Shown here piece after piece: positions 49,257-59,243 of a DNA stretch of 64,000 nucleotides. Origin of the DNA: Mariannaea sp. PMI_226. Lineage: Eukaryota > Ascomycota > Sordariomycetes > Hypocreales > Nectriaceae. A program made the translations under genes and the position numbers. The first letter of the stretch is position 1; each line of letters starts with the position of its first letter. Location: positions 1 to 64,000 of the forward strand of contig JANFOG010000015.1 of assembly GCA_024336345.1 (NCBI GenBank), given 5' to 3'. The notes below the pieces were generated by a model. The model worked only from the letters and a program-made list of their open reading frames with translations. It made no database searches and was not told the DNA's origin.

Positions 49257-50446
49257 TCAGTTCTTGAACAGGCTCAGGCGAAGACGCGACCGTCCCTTCA
49301 TCTTATGCGAGCTCTGGTTGCTCATCGGTCTGTCGTCATCGTCCACAAAGCTCTCCATGCGCACCATGCGCTGAACAGGTTCAGGCGATGGCAATCGGGG
49401 CTGCGGTTCCGGTTCGCCGCGCAAGGCTCGGCCCACACCCACATGTTGCCGCTCGTACTCGTCGTGCTTGGTCTTGGCCTCGACGAAACGCTCCTCAGCT
49501 TGAGCTCGACGGTCCTGCATGAGGCGAATCTCCTCATCGAGCTGCATCATCTGGTTGTGCGCGTCCTGCATCAGTTGATCGTACTCTTGCATCTTCTGTT
49601 CGAGGGGCTGGAGCACGCTCTTCATGACGCTGGGACTGTTGAGGCGGTTGATAGCATTTCCGTCGACGGACAGAGTGCCAGGCGAATTCGGCCGTCGCTG
49701 TGATGGAGGCGCGAGCGAAAGCCCCTGAGGGGTTCGACCGTTCATGTTCGCTGCAGAACGGGTAGGGGACTGGCTGGGATGAAGATCGGGAGCAGAGGAG
49801 GAAGGGGGTGGACCGTCGGATTCCGACGGTCGGCGACCCGCATTGCTGGGGTTCCGGCGATAATGGCCCCGGGAGGAGCCGTTGCGAGAGTCGGAGCCAT
49901 CGTCCATGGCCGAGCTGGAATACGAGGGAGGCTGTGACTTGCTGGGAGAAGGTGGGACGGCTTGAGGACCACCGCGAGAAGGAGGATGGCCGTTTTGGCC
50001 GGGAGCAGGTCGACGCTGAGGAGGAGGAGCGTTGCGAGAGAGCTGTCCAACGGGTACCATTCGTTGCTGAACGCCAAGAAAAAAAAAGGGAGCAATGGTT
50101 AGCTACATTATTACAGGAGGAAAAGAAGAAGAAGAGAGAGAGAGGAGGGGGAGCGAGGAGAGGGTAGGATGGGGAAGTAATAATATTAAGTGGTGTATTT
50201 CAAGGTACTTACCTGTTGTGCCTGTGCAAGAATGGCGTCTTGCAGCGCAACGTCCGAATTTGGTGAGCGAGGTTCGTCTGGGCCACTAAAGTGGTTATAC
50301 TCGTCAAGTTCTGGAGAAAGACCTCCTCGACGATAATGTGAACTGCCTCCTGATTTTGCTGCTCTGGCGGCGGCGCGAGCTTCACGCGAGCTGCGCGGAG
50401 GTCTATCGTCGAGATTCATGAGATTCTGCTGCGTTTGAGGTGGCAT
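49257..50446 (-). CDS. low-complexity protein with C-terminal coiled coil
   Basis: Two exons (50446-50213 and 50066-49257), phase 0, with a 146-bp intron encode 347 aa. Residues 1-230 are disordered and rich in Pro, Ser, Arg and Gly, with many SP and RRP motifs likely to be phosphorylated. A coiled coil of about 60 residues follows (LEQKMQEYDQLMQDAHNQMM, then EEIRLMQDRRAQAEERF). The tail is acidic then basic, ending RSRLRLSLFKN. I recognise no named domain. Such composition is common in fungal cell-polarity, septum or cytoskeleton adaptor proteins. The start at 50446 is the first ATG in frame. Confidence 0.82.
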
Positions 50447-52625
50447 AGAAAAGGTGGTAAGGGGAGGGATGTTGGGAAATATGCGAGTGAGGTGGTGGTG
50501 GTGCTGTAAGGTGCTGGTAAGTGGGTGATGATGTATGTGACGTGGTGTGGTTTGTACTCTGTATGGTGGGGTCGTCAATTGATGATGGGTTCCTAGAAGC
50601 TGGACAGAGGCATGAAGATGTATGGAGGGGGAAGAAGATAGAAAGAGAGAGAGAGAGAGAGAGAGTGAGTGAGAGGAGGGAAAAGAAGCAATGGAAAGGG
50701 GAGGAGAACAGAAGAGGAATAGGGATTAGAGAAGTAACGGTCTTCAACGGTCTTCAACACGGAGGATCACTTTTTTTTTTGTTCCTGAAATTAGTTAGCG
50801 AGATAGACAAGGAACAAGAAAAAAAAAATACGTTGGCTGGGGAAACAATCTATGGAGTAGAGCACATACATTCGCAATAGGGATAGGGAAGCCCAGAGGA
50901 GGAGATTGGGGGAGGGGGGGTAGGGGGGGCAGAGGGAAGAGGTTGGGGTCAAGTGGAAATCTGACGTGGTTGGGCCCTCGACTGCAAAACGACGCGAAGT
51001 GAAGCAACGAAACGACCATCTGAGAATTTTCCCCATTTACTCGTCTCCACGTCAGCGTGACATTCGACTTATAATTGGAACACATATTTTCTTTTACGAG
51101 GTGGAAGCTACACGCATATGCGGCATGCAGCTTGCGGCCGTCTTTATTGGGCGTTCAGACCCATGGCCTCCCGAGGTGGCTGGATGATGCTGTTCCGTGT
51201 GTCGTCGTGAGTTGATGGAACCATGCTCTCACCACCGAAGCTGCATGCGCAAAGAGGCAAGGAAATGGACCCTCTTCTTCTGCTTGGCCTAGCACAAGAC
51301 ACTGACACAGACATATTTTTTTTTTTTTCCTTTCCCTCCCTTTTCCTCCCCTCTCTCTCTGCTTACTCCTTTCTATTCTTTAGTTATTTTATTTTATTTT
51401 ATTCTTGCAATTTTTTTTTTCCGTCACACAATTTGGTAATTAAAAGTCTTTATCCAACAATTTTGGGACATGTCGTGGAAATTAATGTGCAGGCTGGGTA
51501 TGTTTAGGGCGTTACAGAATAAGTCTCCCAGCCACACCCATTAGACTGATTGCGAAGGTCGTCAACTCCGTTACAGACTACTGTAGGTAGGTATCCGTAA
51601 TTGCTGCAACCACATGGTTAGTCCAACTACCGGGAAACTGACAGAGTCCGGGGAGGGGGACAAGGGGAGAAGCAAACGGAACCAAATAAGAAGTCTGACA
51701 ACCAATTACGAAGCCCTTTTGTGGCTAGGAGCAATTGACGGAGCGCTAGATCCATAGCTCCGGAACCCGCGATTCCGGACTGCGGAGCAATTACTTTCTG
51801 AGTGAGAGATGAGAGAGATTCCCCCCGGCCCCGATTCCCCGATCCCCCGATCCCCGATCCCGATCGAAATGGGCGTCCCCCCCTCCCTCTCCCCCCTACT
51901 CCCCCGTTTAGCGGATCCGGCTGCCGCAGCGGGCCGGATATGTTGCAGAAGGGTGATTCGCTTCCGTGAGTCAAACTTTACCAAAAAAGAGAGAAAAAAT
52001 AAAACAAAGGATAACAAAAGGAAGCTAAAGATGTTTGGTCTATGCTTTAGACTACATTCTTTAGTTAGATTTCCTCCACCCATTCTTATTCTCCCCCCCC
52101 TAAATTTTCCACTTCCTTTTTTCTATCTGAGGCACACTGTAGCATCTATTGCAAATGATCAAGTCTCTTTTCTGGATTCCCTTTATTCATCCTATCTACG
52201 CAAATGGAGCCGCACAATGGAGACACAAGCTATCTGGATACCTGCCTATGGTGTATATACATATATCAACAGAGCCGCAAATCATGGGCGCCAAATAGCC
52301 TTCAAATTGTCCAAATTGGTAACCGAAACTTCGCCGCCACACACTTACATACGTGATCTGTCTCAAAATGGAAACACGCCTCGGGTATTGCAGCTCCCCT
52401 CGATTCCGCATTCATCAAGGCACATGGTTGCACTCAAATATTCTAATCATTGATGTATTATTCGCGTATTAAAGTGGTGTGCGTGTCTGAGAAAGCACCC
52501 GGACCTTGGCCCGTCTTTGATTCCTCTCCTACCTCTCGACTATGCTACACATGTGTACCCTTAATTAATCGTATCTTATATTTGTGCAACGCTCAGTATG
52601 GTCTTGTCTGCTTCGTGACATTCCT
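50447..52625. other. promoter region of the coiled-coil gene and UstYa 3' flank
   Basis: About 2.2 kb. It contains a (GA)n run at 50641-50665, pyrimidine runs near 51316-51365, a G/C-rich island at 51755-51925 with a CGG-N11-CCG palindrome, and CCCCGAT tandem words. A 214-codon frame at 51809-52453 has no protein-like composition and is not called. Confidence 0.55.
51759..51779. promoter_or_regulatory. TCCGGAA-N7-TTCCGGA palindrome (CGG-N11-CCG)
   Basis: Perfect 7-bp inverted arms. Read as CGG (51761-51763), eleven bases and CCG (51775-51777), it has exactly the spacing bound by Gal4-type Zn2Cys6 dimers. CCCCGATC-type tandem words follow at 51829-51866. It lies about 1.3 kb upstream of the coiled-coil gene and 0.85 kb beyond the 3' end of the UstYa gene. 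Confidence 0.45.
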
Positions 52626-53876
52626 TCATGGCGTGCTCGGCAGCACATCTCCATCATGTGGATTAGCTACAAAATCTTTGGGCACCTGACCATTGGGTGG
52701 TGCCTTGTTTATAATTGATTGTCAGCATATCGTTTCGTTCCTCTAACTGTCTCATCGAGGGACACACACCTGAAGTTTCTCTGCCCATTTCCGGACGTCG
52801 TCATAGTTCTTACACATGTGTCTTGTATTGAAGTCGGGAAACGCAGTTGGCTCATCTGGGTCCGCCCAAACTTGGCCCAGGACGCCCGTATCGACGTTGC
52901 ACATGAGCACCTGGCGGATGGTGTCGAGACAATGTGCTGGCGCGCATTAGTTCTGCAACCAACTGAGTTGGGCTGATGTCTCTATGTTTGTACTTACTGA
53001 CATGCAGCTGCAGGATCCGGTCGTCGTTCTTGAATGCATGAGCCCCCAGTTTCTTGTAGTAGGGGTAATTGAAATACAGCGACTTGCGCAACAGATTCTA
53101 TACCACAATTAGATACGGAACGCTCCCCCTTCAAGGGCCCCCCTACCCCCCTTCTCATTCAGGGTTATTAATGTAGAGACTTACCAAACAATGAAGGTGA
53201 TGCATGCCCTCGACGTTGACGATGAAACCGCCACCATACTTTTCATTGCGCTGGACAAACGAATCGTCCAAGCCGCTCTTAAGTCCATCCTCGTACGATA
53301 TCACGCCCGCTCGGTCTGTTTGGGAGTTAGCAGTGCAGTTGATACCCAGGAGTGCGACGAAGAAGCAAGAGGGAAATGGAGGAAAGAGGGCGGAGAGAGA
53401 GGGGAGGGGGGGGGGAGGGCATACAATCAACCCCTAGCGATTCCCAGGCGGCGTCTACCTCCTTGGAAGCGTTCTTCCTGAACACGTTTTCGTCCATGAA
53501 ACGTCCGTCGAATGACTGGATGGCGTATTTGATGGCCACATCCTTCAGGACAGGTGCTGCCACTCACTTGTCAGTTATGCCATTTGAAACCCGTAAAACT
53601 ACCTGTCCATAGATAGATGGATGACAGCTTACACCATTGAGTCGTATGCGCAGCGCATTTCCTGTCGAGGTCAAGATGCCCATGTGAGAGCCATGCGCCG
53701 AGGCCACCAGACAGGAGGACGATGCCAATCAACCCAACGACCTGTCCAAGGCGGCCCCCCCACGAACGATGGGGTTCCTTGCTTGGGACGAAACCATAAG
53801 GCTCAGCAAGCTCCTCCTCAGAGTCGCTGCGGTCGAGTGCTGAGTTCAAAGGGGCTTCCTCGTCTTTCTGATGCAT
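52626..53876 (-). CDS. UstYa-family (DUF3328) oxidase
   Basis: Six exons (53876-53633, 53556-53425, 53315-53185, 53097-52998, 52936-52770, 52703-52626) encode 283 aa. A short cytosolic N-terminus and one transmembrane helix (about 43-63) precede the catalytic domain. It has PVLKDVAIKYA, DGRFMDENVFRK, AAWESLGVDYR and both family motifs: HHLHC (His164-Cys168) and THCLD (His204-Cys205), the HXXHC signature. The exon-6 ending (VPKDFVAN...GDVLPSTP) matches usual UstYa C-termini. An unspliced exon 5 would end nine codons later with no such match. UstYa/UstYb proteins catalyse oxidative ring closure, halogenation or hydroxylation in fungal RiPPs and other metabolites. It lies 1.8 kb from, and divergent to, the Tyr/Gly repeat peptide gene. 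Confidence 0.92.
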
Positions 53877-55669
53877 GGCGAGAGGGTAAGAAAGTGAGTC
53901 GATTCGATGTATGAGAGTGTAAGTTGACAAGCTGACCAGATAACTAAATTGAATGAATGGATGCCCACGCCGCCACAATGCCCATTGAGCAACATAGCTA
54001 GACCAACTTACATAACCATGTGAAGTAAATTTAAGTTGGAAATGACAGGCGAAAGAAGTTGGTCGTATTGAAATCCCGCCCGCCCCTCCACACCAAAAAA
54101 AGATACAATGATAACGTTTAAACCCCCCTCTCCCCCCCCCAAAAAACATCGCCACTTTTTAGCAGCGCCCAGTCTCGGTCCAGGCTACATCCGGCGCTTT
54201 GGCATGTCTGCAAGCAACTCTCGCCATCTCACCACATGCTCAATTCATGCGAGGCGTCCACATAGTTTTTGCAGGGGTATATAGTCGATTGACCTTTCTT
54301 TTACTAGATAGAGCCTTGGAGAAGAAAACAAACAGAGTTGTAGCCAGGACGAAAGCGGGCACCAATCGCGCCGTCTCGCCTGAGAGATCACCGACAGGCT
54401 CCGGTGGTTATTTTTCTGTTCAGCTGAACAGCGCACTCATACCAATCGCGGATAGCTCAACTTAATTAGACTGCATAGCTCCAGAGCTCTCTTCAAATGA
54501 CAACGTTCATGCTACGGTTAGCTAGCAGCTCACCAAAGGAAGAGAGGGACCTTTCTGTTCGTTGTTCATTTTCACTCGCAACCACGAGCCATGAAAGAAA
54601 AGAACAAAGCAAAACAAAACAAGAAAGCCACCATCCAAAACGGATGACGTTCTCGGCCCTGCGATAACTCAATCAACTCTTCCCTCTTTGGCAGCTTCGG
54701 TTGCAAACCACCCCCCACACACACGAGATCAGCTCCATCACGGGGGGACTTTTCTCACCTCAACTAGCCAACTCAGCTTTGACTGGACGTTTGGCTAGTC
54801 AATGTACCTTTTTTGGGTTGCTCTCGTTCCTTGCTTGAGCTTCGTTCACATCACCACCGAGCTCGACCCGAGTATTACCCATTACGTTCTAGATGTATAC
54901 GTCTGCCGAGTTATTGATCGACGTGGCTTGGCGGGACTATGACAATAAGCTTCACATCAAGCAAGAAAATAAAAATACGAGGTCCTTATCTTTCCCCCAC
55001 AACCTCCGTTGAAGAACTACAAAATATGTTTGGCGAAAAATAGTCAACGCTTCAGTCCAGCTACAGTTATTAGGCCCAAGCCACCAGAACAGCACAGGAC
55101 GGCTAAGGCAAAGCTTCCAATGGCGATGATGCAATGTACAACTTGCAGCACATTGCATCACCAGGCCTAGAACGCCTCCCCTCCCCCCGGTGAGAGGGAG
55201 AGGAGTAGCTGTCGTTCGAGCCCCCATTGGATTTCTGGCTGGACGAGGCAAGGATGCCTTAACGGACAGATCCGAGTTAGCCGGAAGGGCTAGAATGGGC
55301 TTGAATTTGATGATCACTTACATCTTTGGTCGTGAGCCTCGAGCAGGATGGCGTCCTTCCCCCCCCCCCCCCCCCCCCCTTCCCCCACAAAGCACGCCGG
55401 TAAGCACAAACTTGGATAGTTTTCCCAACGTAGGTCTGACTGAGAAGGTTGGTTGGAATGTTCTGATAATGTAATACGGTCTTGGTGTTTAAAAAGAGCT
55501 TGTCCTCTCCTCTCCTGCCCTCCCTTTCACACTTTTCAGTTCCTTCAGCCTTGACTGTATAAGTCGATCTTTCAAACAAACTCTTGTCACAATTGCAGCT
55601 TCTCATATCTCAGACAGCAAGAACACCAACAACAGCAAGGTCACACACACACGCACCTATCTCGTCAAT
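53877..55669. other. divergent promoter region between the UstYa and repeat-peptide genes
   Basis: About 1.8 kb shared upstream region. It contains a 21-nt C run at 55359-55379, CT-rich stretches before the peptide gene and a TATA-like word at 55558. No coding gene is supported inside it. Divergent genes with one promoter region are often co-regulated. Confidence 0.5.
55558..55563 (+). promoter_or_regulatory. TATA-like element of the repeat-peptide gene
   Basis: TATAAG at 112 bp upstream of the ATG at 55670, preceded by CT-rich sequence (55501-55550) and followed by an A/C-rich leader of the type seen in highly expressed fungal genes. Confidence 0.4.
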
Positions 55670-56056
55670 ATGAAGCTGTCCCTCGCCATCCTCGCTACCA
55701 TTGCCACGGCAGCTCTCGCTGCCCCTGCTCCTGTGGCTGTTCCAGAAGCTGCCCCAGCTCCCGCCGACGAGAAGAATGAGGCTCGCGGCTATGGTGGCTA
55801 CGGAGACTATAAGGACGCTGGCAAAAAGGCCTCCTATGCTTCCTATGGAGATTATAAGGGTGCCGGCACCGGCAAGTCAACCAATGGAAAGTATGGCAGC
55901 TATGGTACATACAAGGATGCTGGCAAGAAGGCTTCTTATGCTTCTTACGGCGACTACAAGGGTGCTGGCACTGGCAAGCCGTCTAATGGAAAGTACGGCA
56001 GCTATGGCAACTACCCCCCTCCTAAGGGCGGATACAGCAGCTACGGTCATTACTGA
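55670..56056 (+). CDS. secreted Tyr/Gly-rich repeat peptide; possible RiPP precursor
   Basis: A single exon encodes 128 aa. Residues 1-18 are a clear signal peptide (cleavage near ALA-AP). An Ala/Pro/Glu-rich propeptide to about residue 39 follows, ending EAR. Two 34-residue repeats (47-80 and 81-114) then differ at only three residues and start YKDAGKKASYASYGDY. The tail is PPPKGGYSSYGHY. About fourteen codons differ silently between the repeats, so the protein sequence is under constraint. There is no cysteine. Dibasic KK occurs once per repeat, but there is no KR. Signal, propeptide and repeated Tyr-bearing cores resemble UstA-type precursors, and a UstYa gene is the divergent neighbour. 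The alternative is a structural Gly/Tyr-rich cell-wall or adhesive protein, which is equally plausible from sequence alone. Confidence 0.85.
   Translation: MKLSLAILATIATAALAAPAPVAVPEAAPAPADEKNEARGYGGYGDYKDAGKKASYASYGDYKGAGTGKSTNGKYGSYGTYKDAGKKASYASYGDYKGAGTGKPSNGKYGSYGNYPPPKGGYSSYGHY
55808..56011 (+). repeat. two 102-bp in-frame repeats
   Basis: 55808-55909 and 55910-56011 encode near-identical 34-residue units. DNA differences are mostly at third positions; the only residue changes are Ser/Pro, Thr/Ser and a terminal Thr/Asn. Confidence 0.92.
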
Positions 56057-58184
56057 GCAGATTTCGAACTGGGCCAAGACGTAGGGAGTGAGTTTGCCGT
56101 GGGTGGTGGGCGGTGGGGGTTGGACAATTTGTGAACATTGTACATACAGAACTCTCGAGGATCTACAGACTGGAGCTTACAATGATAATGTGGAGGATCC
56201 AAAGCGATTTCATGATTTGAACGCACCTACGCTCCTTATATAATGGATAATTAATTATATTAGCATAAATTGCAATATGAAAACTTGGAAGATGCTTCTG
56301 CACAAGATACATAGCCAGAGATGCTCTCTCTCTCTCTCCATCCGTCCGTCCATCCGTCTGTTTGATTGTCTGCCTTCTTCCTGTACCACGTGCTTCAGAC
56401 GCACCATATACACCCCTTCATTCCCCATCAATTAGCGTGGCTAGGAAAGAAACAAGAGATTTGATTGAACGAGCCAGCTCAATACTATTGACCTGATTAC
56501 TGTTTCGCACATTGCTTTAAACAGCTAGCCAAGCTTTCATTGTGTCTCTTCTACCGTTTTTGAACAAACCCACTGCTGAACAATGCAAGCCACATACTGT
56601 AACGAGAGGCCGAAATGGGTCGGCCATCCCGGCATAAAGTCAGACGTTTGCGAGCAGACTTTCTTAGCCAAGGTCAGATCTGAGAGCACGCTCTTTTTTT
56701 TTTTTTGAGCTTGTGAAAGAAAGGAGGGTGAGCAATGCACTAACAGATAAGGCAATCAAATCTGTGGTGATTCCTGAGAGGCTTGAATCCAACCATTTCG
56801 TCATTGACGTATCGGGCAGCATCTGCTCCCGCTCTCTTCAGCTGGATGCGCCACTGTTGTTGGCCTAGATAGCTAACAAGGTCCATGAGAGCCGAGACCC
56901 TTCCAGTGTTCACTTCTCCATTTACTGTCTTTATTCATGGTAACTATTGGGCGAGAGGGACGCATTTAGGCATTTACTGTCGTTCGACAGCTCTCCCTCG
57001 CCATCAGGTAAGAAACGATCAGTATTGATAATCCGGTGCCAAGTGCCAGCTTTCAATAAATTATACCTGTAGCTGTAGCTGCAGCTGCAACTGCAATTAC
57101 TCTTTCACGCCAATTGCAGATTCCATGCCGCCAAGGTTGCCTACTTGAGAAGGAGAAGAGGAGGAGGAAGAGGAGGAGGAAGAGGAGGAGGAAGACAAAG
57201 CTATTGCAAACTATCACTACGAGCCCTCAGCTTACCAGCAGCTCCGCTCGTTGATTTCTCAGCTGCGCAGTTAGCGCTGATCTCATCGGGAGAAGCTTGC
57301 CGGACCAACAACTGGCTCGCTTTACGAACAGATGTTCCGAGGTAGTGACTAGTCTACTTGCAAGGTATGCTTACTTCTAGCACTAATTGTGCGAGCCTGA
57401 TTGGCTGACCTCACAAGCAGCCTTATAGGGCGTTTCTCCCAGAGCATCAGATAGATCCAAGGTACGTAACGGCTTGTTATACAGTACGTAGAACTACCTC
57501 TTCAGACAATGTGCCCAATCACTAATAATCACCTAACCCACTCACTCCCATCTGCTATGTAATTCGATCAACCTCATTTGTTTTGTTGAAATGAATGAGC
57601 CCAGAAAAAAAAACATGCAAGTCTGAGCTGCAGGTGACGGGGTCTTCTGGCTGGGCTTACTACTGCCAACTTTTGAACAAACTAACGTATACTTGGACTT
57701 GGACTTGGCTGAATCTTCCATTTGTGCGTGATATGCGCAAGAGCAGCCCATATTCATCTTAGCTTGCATACTTAACTACGTAGCTTGGGTAGACATTTTG
57801 ATGGCATCCCCACACTACACATGACTGAGAAGCACCATCAAAAGTTGAATACATGTACGCGAAATGTGGACTGACAGATGTTTTTGGGGGACCGACCTTT
57901 TCTCGTGCCACCAGACAAAAAGCACTCATTTGTGAACGTTGATGATCACCTTTAATGCTGTTCTGCAATGCATGAGATGGGCTAGGCTCACCACAAACGC
58001 TTACTATCAATCCAACACGAACATTACATCACCAGAATTAACCATAGCAGCCATCACCGCATTACAAATTTGTTACTACCTTTTTTTCTTTTTTTTGTTC
58101 TTACCCCCCTTCCCCTTCATCTTTCCCTTTCTCAGCCTATATTTGTGTACAATAATCTATTACATCCTATTGAATTTAGCCTCC
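56057..58184. other. intergenic between the repeat-peptide and hydrolase genes
   Basis: About 2.1 kb. It contains (CT)n at 56325-56338, a GCTGCAG-rich word cluster at 57065-57100 (CTGTAGCTGTAGCTGCAGCT-like) and a GGAAGAGGA tandem at 57150-57195. No protein or RNA gene is recognised. Confidence 0.55.
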
Positions 58185-59243
58185 TTAGAGACGACTCAAT
58201 GGCAAATCTTCCCGCTCAAGGAAGTTGTTAATAATTTTGGAGAACTCTTCCGCATATTGAAATAAAAACCCGTGCCCAGAATCCGGAAAGAGATGCAGCT
58301 GTCCATTCGCTTTATTTAATTTCCTCCACATCAGATAGCTATTCTCTGACGGCAATAGCAAATCCTCAGAACCTGGAGCTTATTAGCTGTGTCGTTTTGT
58401 TGCGATCGTTGTCTCAGAACCGATGTCTAACTCACCGTTGGCAATCAGAACAGGGAGGGTTAACTCGTTAAACCGATTGTAAGAAGCGTTTTGGGCCTGT
58501 TTTGGGTCCATAAACTTTGCGAATGCAATCCCCTGCCTGCGAGCGTTGGCGGCATCGACATGGCCAGATCTATTATTTCGGGCCGTGATGATTCTCTTCC
58601 AGGATTCTTCTCCTGCTTTTCGACTGCGTGCCGAGGTGTTAAAAAATCCATCAAGAAACGCTTCTTTGTGCTCTTCCTCGGTCGAGGCCGCCTTCAGCTT
58701 GTTAAAGGGCCCGAGCGGTGCGGTGACAACTCCATCTCCGGTGCTCGGGATCGTGCCGCATAGGATAAGGCGACGAGTGAGAACGGGTGCCTGAAGAGCC
58801 ACCAGCTGCGCAACACATCCTCCCATGGAAAACCCCATCACATCAGCCTTCTCAAAGCCCAGCGCACGGATGACATCGATGTAATATTTTGCCCAATCCG
58901 CAAAGATCGTGGGAACTTGACCCTCAGACCGTCCCACGCCGGCATTGTCAATTAAGAGGACAGGGCGTCTTTCTGCAAGTGGGTTGATCAAATTTGGGTC
59001 CCAATGGTCCATAGTTCCCCTGTTCGCGATCAGTCTCAATATTTCTTTTGGTAAAAGAAACACCCTCCCCCCTTCCCAACAAAAAAAACTAGAAAATAGA
59101 AACAGAATCCTCATCATGGCGACTCACCGAAAGTGCATGAGCAACACGAGTGGGACGCCCTTTGTAGGACCGAGGAGTCGGTAGGCAAACTTGATGCCAC
59201 CAACAGTGACAAACTGATCTTTTGCCGTCTGGTAAGTCGCCAT
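58185..59243 (-). CDS. alpha/beta-hydrolase fold enzyme
   Basis: Three exons (59243-59128, 59019-58436, 58372-58185) encode 295 aa. The first exon gives MATYQTAKDQFVTVGG through HFR, reaching the oxyanion region (PLVLLMHFRG). The nucleophile elbow is GFSMGG with Ser103. Asp237 (SEDLLLP) and His267 (SGHGFLFQ) complete the triad. Overall it resembles single-domain hydrolases of the haloperoxidase/ester-hydrolase group. The substrate is unknown. It has no signal peptide, so it is probably cytosolic. The protein ends ERED...SRL at a TAA at 58185. It lies between the repeat-peptide and TauD genes and could be part of the same locus, but these enzymes are common everywhere. Confidence 0.88.

Noticed and set aside
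51809..52453. 214-codon plus-strand frame
   Set aside because: Begins in the CCCCGAT-rich island, lacks domains, and has the composition of translated non-coding DNA; no intron or start context supports it.
52752..52936. UstYa ending without the last intron (stop at 52752)
   Set aside because: Using the GTGTGT donor at 52769 and the acceptor before 52703 adds a C-terminus that matches the family ending, so the six-exon model is preferred.
53571..54155. 194-codon minus frame covering UstYa exon 1
   Set aside because: Extends exon 1 upstream through non-coding sequence and reads into intron 1; the UstYa start at 53876 fits the family.
57145..57345. Arg/Gly-rich frame as an RGG protein
   Set aside because: Product of a GGAAGAGGA tandem array; protein similarity and a start context are lacking.
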